NCBI GenBank assembly: GCA_949280095.1
Contig: CASDHD010000043.1
Coordinates: forward strand, 1 to 10,421
DNA length: 10,421 bases
Reading direction: 5' to 3'
DNA from: an uncultured Bacilli bacterium
GTDB taxonomy: Bacteria > Bacillota_I > Bacilli_A > RF39 > UBA660
Below are positions 6,921-10,421 of the stretch, piece by piece. A program made the translations under genes and the position numbers. The notes under the pieces are model-generated. The model made no database searches, had not been told where the DNA came from, and worked only from the letters and a program-made list of their open reading frames with translations. The first letter of the stretch is position 1; each line of letters begins with the position of its first letter.

Positions 6921-7554
6921 ATCCTTTTAGTTCCTCTAAATTTTGAATATCTTCTGATAAAAATTTGAACATATCATCTGTATAATACTTTCTATCATAA
7001 AGAATAAAACCATCACTAGGATTTTTCATTTGTGGAAGAATTTCACTTGCTAATTCTTCACCAAAATATTTTACATCTTCTAAAGCATTTTCCATAGTCA
7101 TATAGCCACTTAAATCATAAATCTTAGCTTGCGCATCTGACTCTATCTTTGTTAACTGGTCAACAAATTTTGCTTCTTTTGTTTCTTTTTGATATACTTC
7201 CTCTAATAATTCCATAAATTCATCTTGTTTCATTAAACCATTTGTAATTTTAGAAACTCTCTCATAAGCGTTTCTTTTTCTTTCTTCAAAAGTTGGATAT
7301 TCTCTAGGTGTAAATTCTTTTAGAAGAGTAACTTTTTCAAGTTCTTTAACAATAACCATTTTAATGACACGGAATATATCCACATCAATTGCTTTTTCAC
7401 TATCTAAGGCAATTAAAAAAATCATACAACCATATACATGGTCTGCAACAGATTCTAATCTCTCCTTCGATACTTTTAATTCCAACCATCCTGTACGTAT
7501 CACATCTTTTAATTGATTAGCAAGTAAATAAAAATTTAATACATTGTTTTTCAT
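6919..7554 (-). CDS. HD-domain-like protein (YfbR/HDDC2-like fold) lacking the HD pair
   Basis: A 211-residue protein resembling YfbR/HDDC2 5'-nucleotidase-type HD proteins. The first metal-ligand region is present as SVADH (35-39, H39), after an N-terminal helix ending in Arg-Thr-Gly-Trp. A later acidic residue in KIESDAQAK (D140) is also present. The diagnostic H-D-x2-E segment instead reads VKELEKV (69-75), so H and D are replaced by K70 and E71. The further acidic ligand expected a few residues on is K79. I infer that the usual metal-dependent phosphohydrolase activity is lost and that the protein may be a binding or regulatory relative. The ATG has a strong AAGGAGG site with 5-nt spacing. 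The gene is monocistronic, with its own promoter region and terminator. Confidence 0.75.
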   Translation of the reverse strand: MKNNVLNFYLLANQLKDVIRTGWLELKVSKERLESVADHVYGCMIFLIALDSEKAIDVDIFRVIKMVIVKELEKVTLLKEFTPREYPTFEERKRNAYERVSKITNGLMKQDEFMELLEEVYQKETKEAKFVDQLTKIESDAQAKIYDLSGYMTMENALEDVKYFGEELASEILPQMKNPSDGFILYDRKYYTDDMFKFLSEDIQNLEELKG

Positions 7555-7580
7555 TTCTGCCTCCTTCTTTCTTGTTCTTT

Positions 7581-7610
7581 ATCTTATCATATATTATTAT
7601 TATTATTCAA
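7581..7610 (-). promoter_or_regulatory. Possible promoter of the HD-like gene with an ATT repeat in the spacer
   Basis: On the - strand TTGAAT (7610-7605) lies 18 nt before TAAGAT (7586-7581), which gives a modest sigma-A match and a short leader with an AAGGAGG site. TATGAT (7591-7586) is a better hexamer but sits only 13 nt from the same -35. The choice is uncertain. Confidence 0.35.
7593..7607. repeat. (ATT)5 trinucleotide microsatellite
   Basis: Five uninterrupted ATT units on the + strand (AAT on the - strand) fill most of the spacer of the possible HD-like gene promoter. Gain or loss of a unit would change the promoter spacing by 3 nt. Confidence 0.85.
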
Positions 7611-7649
7611 CATATTTCTAAAAAACTCATGCCAAGTTCAACATTTTTA

Positions 7650-8291
7650 TTATTTCTCTTTTAAATATTTTTCTATAAATATTTCAATCAAATCTGGATC
7701 ATTTTGATTTTTCGGCAAATTATGAATATCAAAAAATTTCATATCTTTAGACTCTGCATCCCATTTTAATTTTCCACCATAATTCTTAATGCAATATAAA
7801 ACAGTATTATTGATCACAACATCTCCATTAGGATAATCATTCCTTCTACTAGCACCAGATACAATGTCAATCAGTTCCAAATCACTTTCTAATACATCTA
7901 AGTTAGTTTCTTCTTTTACTTCACGAATAATTGTCTTTTTAAAACTTTCTCCTAATTCTTGACATCCACCTGGCAATCCCCATTTGTCTCTATCTGCTCT
8001 TTTTTGCAATAAAATTTGTCCTTCTTTGTTTACAATAATTGCTGCAGCACCATCTTGAAGCAAGACAAATCTATGCCTCAATTCTCCCATACAAAGTCTT
8101 GTAAAAACAGGGTATCCTATAAGATTACTTAACAAGATAATTTCATCTGCAGCAAGCTGAACTACCATATCTCTAATTGCTTCATAAGATAAATTTTTTC
8201 GTTCTTCTGTAGACATATTTTTTACTCTTTTTAATATTTCATTGCTATTCATAACTTCACCACTTTTTTCAATTACTACTTGTTTTTTCAT
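7650..8291 (-). CDS. Nudix hydrolase
   Basis: A Nudix-family hydrolase acting on a nucleoside-diphosphate-linked substrate that cannot be named from sequence. The Nudix box G-x5-E-x7-REVKEE runs from G109 to L131, with the metal ligands R123-E128 region complete. The usual Gly near its end is Asn130. It is preceded by KWGLPGG, typical of small pyrophosphohydrolases. Residues 15-75 are an N-terminal helical extension of unknown role. The ATG at 8291 has no good ribosome site. The ATG at 8252 (residue 14) has GTGGTGA just upstream and may be the real start, giving 200 residues. The longer form is reported because a 35-codon ORF ends 3 nt before it in the same frame. Only a weak hairpin with a short T-run (about 7619-7638) follows the gene. 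Confidence 0.9.
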   Translation of the reverse strand: MKKQVVIEKSGEVMNSNEILKRVKNMSTEERKNLSYEAIRDMVVQLAADEIILLSNLIGYPVFTRLCMGELRHRFVLLQDGAAAIIVNKEGQILLQKRADRDKWGLPGGCQELGESFKKTIIREVKEETNLDVLESDLELIDIVSGASRRNDYPNGDVVINNTVLYCIKNYGGKLKWDAESKDMKFFDIHNLPKNQNDPDLIEIFIEKYLKEK

Positions 8292-8294
8292 AAA

Positions 8295-8402
8295 TTATTC
8301 TTTTGAACTTTTAGGTATTGCTTGCATTTTTGAAATCAACAATTTACCAATTTCCTTTTCCAGATACCACTTTATTAGCAGTAATACTTTTAAGCTAAAC
8401 AT
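8295..8402 (-). CDS. 35-codon ORF in frame before the Nudix gene (leader peptide or broken N-terminus)
   Basis: An ATG at 8402 opens a 35-codon frame ending in TAA at 8297-8295. One codon (TTT) separates that stop from the Nudix ATG in the same frame. The product has a hydrophobic start (Leu-Leu-Leu-Ile at 7-10), a Trp-Tyr pair at 12-13 and a Lys/Glu-rich tail. It has no ribosome site, and a TAA lies directly before its ATG. It could be a nearly leaderless peptide from the candidate promoter at 8420-8448, a stretch of former N-terminal coding sequence, or chance. The base composition looks coding-like, with TGG, CTG and GGT codons, but this is weak support. The rest of the 276-base gap (8403-8567) is very AT-rich and holds only the promoter candidates listed. 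Confidence 0.3.
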   Translation of the reverse strand: MFSLKVLLLIKWYLEKEIGKLLISKMQAIPKSSKE

Positions 8403-8419
8403 TTATTAAATACTATTTT

Positions 8420-8448
8420 ATCATACTATAACTCCTCAATATATTCAA
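8420..8448 (-). promoter_or_regulatory. Promoter candidate for the 35-codon ORF and Nudix gene
   Basis: The - strand has TTGAAT (8448-8443), an exact 17-nt spacer and TATGAT (8425-8420). Transcription would start near 8413, about 11 nt before the 35-codon ORF and about 122 nt before the Nudix ATG. The spacer also contains GAGGAG (8437-8432), which looks like a ribosome site. Confidence 0.5.
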
Positions 8449-8543
8449 ACTATTTATATTATAGAAATATTCATTATCTTCATTTTATCTGCAAATCATA
8501 ACTTCATTATACACTTTTTATCATAAATAACGAATAAAAAAAT

Positions 8544-8561
8544 TATAATATACTAAGGAAG
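8544..8561 (+). promoter_or_regulatory. TATAAT box and ribosome site before the sigK-like gene
   Basis: TATAAT (8544-8549) lies just before AAGGAAG (8555-8561), which is spaced 6 nt from the ATG at 8568 and is a convincing ribosome site. No matching -35 is visible 17-18 nt upstream. I also find no clean SigE or SigK consensus, though CATAAATA at 8522-8529 has a partial SigE -10 look. The ribosome site is solid and the promoter is a guess. Confidence 0.4.
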
Positions 8562-8567
8562 TGTAAT

Positions 8568-9263
8568 ATGTTTTTAACAATTTTAAATCTTATCAAAGAC
8601 ATGCTTTTTTTTACTGGAAGTTACTCAAATAATGTATTCCCGGAGCCGTTAAATGAGGAAGAAGAACATGACGCTATTATAAAAATGCAAAATGGCGATA
8701 AAAACGCAAGAAATCTACTTATTGAAAGAAATCTACGTTTAGTTGCCCATATTGTCAAAAAATTTGAAAGTAAATGGGTAAGTCAAGATGATTTGATTAG
8801 TATTGGTACTATAGGGCTTATTAAAGGAATTGATTCTTACAATGAATCTAAAAAAACAAAAATTACCACCTATGCTGCTCGCTGTATAGAAAATGAAATC
8901 TTAATGTATTTTAGAAGCAATAAAAAAAGAGATAACGATGTCTCTTTAAATGACTCTATTGGATATGATAAAGATGGCAACGAAATTAATTTAATGGATG
9001 TTTTAAAGGATAATACCACCGATTTTGCAGAAGTCATCCATACAAAAGACAATATCCAAGATTTAAGCAAATACTTAACTTTATTAAATGAAAGAGAAAA
9101 AGAAATCATCATTAAAAGATATGGCCTTTTAAATAAAAAAGAAAAAACCCAAAAAGAAATCGCTCAAGAAATAAATATATCCCGAAGTTATGTTTCTAGA
9201 ATTGAAAAAAGAGCACTTACTAAAATGCTTAAGGAATTCATAAAAAACAAAAAGGATTTATAA
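8568..9263 (+). CDS. sigK: RNA polymerase sporulation sigma factor, sigma-K type
   Basis: In B. subtilis, SigK directs late mother-cell transcription for spore coat assembly. The 231-residue product closely resembles B. subtilis SigK through region 2 (about 35-120), with RNLRLVAHIVKKF at 54-66, DLISIGTIGLIKGI at 75-88 and TYAARCIENEIL at 101-112. Region 4 (about 164-222) includes a helix-turn-helix with SRSYVSRIEKRAL at 205-217. Residues 1-18 form a hydrophobic pro-sequence before SYSNNVFPEPL, which matches the position where SpoIVFB cleaves B. subtilis pro-SigK. The gene is complete and not interrupted by a skin-like element. Its neighbours are sepF-divIVA, converging on it, with the divIVA stop 9 nt away. 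SigE is the nearest alternative, but the pro-sequence and the region 4 wording favour SigK. Confidence 0.9.
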   Translation: MFLTILNLIKDMLFFTGSYSNNVFPEPLNEEEEHDAIIKMQNGDKNARNLLIERNLRLVAHIVKKFESKWVSQDDLISIGTIGLIKGIDSYNESKKTKITTYAARCIENEILMYFRSNKKRDNDVSLNDSIGYDKDGNEINLMDVLKDNTTDFAEVIHTKDNIQDLSKYLTLLNEREKEIIIKRYGLLNKKEKTQKEIAQEINISRSYVSRIEKRALTKMLKEFIKNKKDL

Positions 9264-9291
9264 AAAATAGCCTAGTATTTCTCGGCTATTT
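9262..9291 (-). terminator. Terminator shared by convergent divIVA and sigK
   Basis: An 8-bp stem pairs AAATAGCC (9265-9272) with GGCTATTT (9284-9291) around an 11-nt loop. Read on the - strand it ends in six T's (9267-9262), a good terminator for divIVA. On the + strand the hairpin follows the sigK stop closely but has a poorer T-run. The 5' arm and loop lie within the last codons and stop of divIVA. Confidence 0.72.
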
Positions 9292-9697
9292 CATTTATTA
9301 CTTCTACTTCCGTTTCAATGGCTTGTTTAAACTTTCTCTTGAAGTTTACTACACGTCTTTGTAACTCTTCAGCATCGTGTTCAATTTCATTTGCTTTAAT
9401 TAAAGCATCATTGATGATTCTAGAACCATTTTTCTTAGCTTCTTCAACTATATTCTTTCCTTCTTCACGAGCAAGTCTTTTAATTTGATTTGAGGTATCT
9501 TCTGCAATTAAAATTGTTTTATTTAAGGTATCTTCTAAATTTTGATATTTTGTTAAATTAGACTTTAAATTTTCAAGTTCTTTATCTTGCGTTTTCAATT
9601 TGTTCAATAAACTTTCATATTCTGTCGTATATTCTTTAACAAAATCTCTAACTTCTTCTTTATTAAAACCAAATAAACTTGTGCTAAACTTTTTCAT
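9272..9697 (-). CDS. divIVA: Short DivIVA-domain coiled-coil protein
   Basis: DivIVA-type proteins bind curved membrane at poles and division sites and recruit partners. Residues 5-20 (STSLFGFNKEEVRDFV) match the N-terminal DivIVA signature F-x-F-N-K/D-E-E-V-x-x-F. The rest is a long, charged heptad-type coiled coil (about 22-135). It is 141 residues, shorter than B. subtilis DivIVA (164), and it lacks the standard N-terminal MALTP-type segment. GpsB is the alternative, but the position directly after sepF favours DivIVA. The ATG follows GAGGTGAGGT, an excellent ribosome site. The 34-nt gap after sepF indicates one operon. Confidence 0.8.
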   Translation of the reverse strand: MKKFSTSLFGFNKEEVRDFVKEYTTEYESLLNKLKTQDKELENLKSNLTKYQNLEDTLNKTILIAEDTSNQIKRLAREEGKNIVEEAKKNGSRIINDALIKANEIEHDAEELQRRVVNFKRKFKQAIETEVEVINEIAEKY

Positions 9698-9731
9698 ACC
9701 TCACCTCAAATCCGTTTTTATATTTACTATT

Positions 9732-10142
9732 CTACCACTCTATTTCAGATTCTTCATCATTTTTTGCTTTCTCATTATCACTAGAAATCTTACCTTGAAT
9801 ATTTACATTCTTAGGTGTACATAAATAAATTCCTACTCCGATATTTTGCATTTTTCCACCAATAGAATAAACGCAACCACTCAAAAAGTCAATAATTCTT
9901 TTTGCTTGTGCTGCTGTTACTCTTTTCAAATTTACTACAACTGTATTTCTATTTTTCAAATGATCAGCAATTTGTTGGCTTTCAGAATAAGCACGAGGCT
10001 CCATCAAAATCATTTTATTTCCTGTTTTATCGGCTTCTTTTAAGGCTTCATCTTCACTAACTGCATAATACTCATCTTCTGTGCCCATTAAATTATCTTC
10101 TTCTTCATCTGAAAATAATTTCTTCAATTTATTTAATGCCAT
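9732..10142 (-). CDS. sepF: Cell division protein SepF
   Basis: SepF anchors FtsZ filaments to the membrane and shapes the septum. Residues 1-11 (MALNKLKKLFS) form the expected amphipathic membrane-binding helix, followed by an acidic linker (12-40). The SepF fold spans about 43-114, with KMILMEPRAY at 43-52, VVVNLKRV at 68-75, RIIDFLSGCVYSIGG at 82-96 and the IGVGIYLCTP strand at 101-110. An acidic tail ends in Glu-Trp. The length of 136 residues is typical. The ATG has AGAGGA 6 nt upstream and its own promoter. In B. subtilis ylmG and ylmH lie between sepF and divIVA; here they are absent, and ylmE is not found upstream. Confidence 0.96.
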   Translation of the reverse strand: MALNKLKKLFSDEEEDNLMGTEDEYYAVSEDEALKEADKTGNKMILMEPRAYSESQQIADHLKNRNTVVVNLKRVTAAQAKRIIDFLSGCVYSIGGKMQNIGVGIYLCTPKNVNIQGKISSDNEKAKNDEESEIEW

Positions 10143-10181
10143 TCATCATCCTCTTCTCTAATCTCTATCTTACTATATACA

Positions 10182-10210
10182 ATCATAACAAAGAATTGCC
10201 TCTTTTTCAA
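10182..10210 (-). promoter_or_regulatory. Sigma-A promoter of sepF-divIVA
   Basis: The - strand has TTGAAA (10210-10205), an exact 17-nt spacer and TATGAT (10187-10182), each matching five of six consensus bases. Transcription would start near 10175, leaving a leader of about 33 nt with the AGAGGA ribosome site. Confidence 0.72.
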
Positions 10211-10230
10211 TTGTTATTTTCTTGCCAAAG

Positions 10231-10253
10231 AAAAAAAGAAGTATCATTCTTCT
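10231..10253 (-). terminator. Weak terminator after the Rpn-like remnant
   Basis: On the - strand AGAAG (10253-10249) pairs with CTTCT (10241-10237) and is followed by six T's (10236-10231). The TGA stop of the remnant lies in the loop. The 5-bp stem is short, so strength is doubtful. Confidence 0.4.
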
Positions 10254-10387
10254 CTTAAAGCTTCTATTTCTTCTGTAGAAAGAGTAGTACATTCAGATAT
10301 TTGCTCTATTGTAATTGTGGGGATTTCGAGCATTTTCTTCGCTGTTTCGATATTAGCTTCTTTTCTCCCAACTTTTGCAGTTAAAAT
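10244..10387 (-). pseudogene. C-terminal remnant of an Rpn/PD-(D/E)XK transposase-family nuclease
   Basis: The - strand is open for 48 codons, from after a TAA at 10390-10388 to a TGA at 10246-10244. The sequence runs KVGRKEANIETAKKML, then a hydrophobic segment, then LSTEEIEALREE. This resembles the C-terminal tail of Rpn family recombination-promoting nucleases, where a charged repeat is followed by a small helical motif ending LS-x-E-E-I-x-x-L. The catalytic domain is not in this frame, and the in-frame TAA, with no start codon before the internal ATG near 10333, implies a frameshift or nonsense break. The rest of the element may lie beyond the window end. The identity rests on a short, low-complexity tail and is tentative. 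Confidence 0.5.
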
Positions 10388-10421
10388 TTAATGAATATAA
10401 AACCAAGCTAGGTACTACCTA

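Noticed and set aside
7590..7610. A CRISPR-like repeat
   Set aside because: The ATT run is a simple microsatellite without spacers or nearby cas genes.
8292..8413. A riboswitch or attenuator in the Nudix leader
   Set aside because: The 122-nt stretch contains no strong stem followed by a T-run and no aptamer motif that I recognise. Most of it is the 35-codon open frame.
8568..8640. A split sigK or excised skin element
   Set aside because: The reading frame runs uninterrupted from the pro-sequence to region 4, with no recombinase gene or attachment repeat in the window.

Overview
The window looks like a chromosomal segment of an AT-rich, low-GC Firmicute of the class Bacilli, probably an uncultured gut-type lineage near Erysipelotrichia or RF39. 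The evidence is the B. subtilis-like gene content (yqeG, yqeH, mutL, sepF, divIVA, a sigma-K-type sporulation factor), strong Shine-Dalgarno sites and AT-rich promoters. The standard code is used: tryptophans are TGG and no gene reads through TGA.

Left edge (1-160, + strand): the end of a tRNA operon, with a partial tRNA-Ile(GAT), a complete tRNA-Glu(TTC) and a hairpin terminator. A small three-helix membrane protein of unknown function follows (190-579). It meets the next gene tail to tail, with overlapping stop codons.

Centre (576-6855, - strand): yqeG, yqeH and mutL form a tight operon, with an 8-nt overlap and then an 8-nt gap. It covers a HAD phosphatase, a ribosome-assembly GTPase and mismatch repair. 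A half ABC exporter follows with its own promoter, whose -10 box lies inside a perfect 14-bp palindrome. A membrane-anchored peptidoglycan deacetylase of PgdA architecture comes last.

Right-centre (6893-8567): two separately transcribed - strand genes. One is an HD-domain-like protein that has lost its HD metal-binding pair. The other is a Nudix hydrolase preceded in the same frame by an unexplained 35-codon ORF.

Right edge (8568-10421): a complete, uninterrupted sigK-like gene (+), which keeps a hydrophobic pro-sequence, converges on a compact sepF-divIVA division operon (-). A hairpin inside the end of divIVA serves as terminator. Beyond sepF is a broken C-terminal remnant resembling Rpn/PD-(D/E)XK transposase-family nucleases.

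Most of this is core cell biology. I do not see a complete new defence or mobile system. The best leads are the degenerate HD protein, the stop-separated ORF before the Nudix gene, the palindromic promoter of the ABC gene, and the sigK gene with its pro-sequence.
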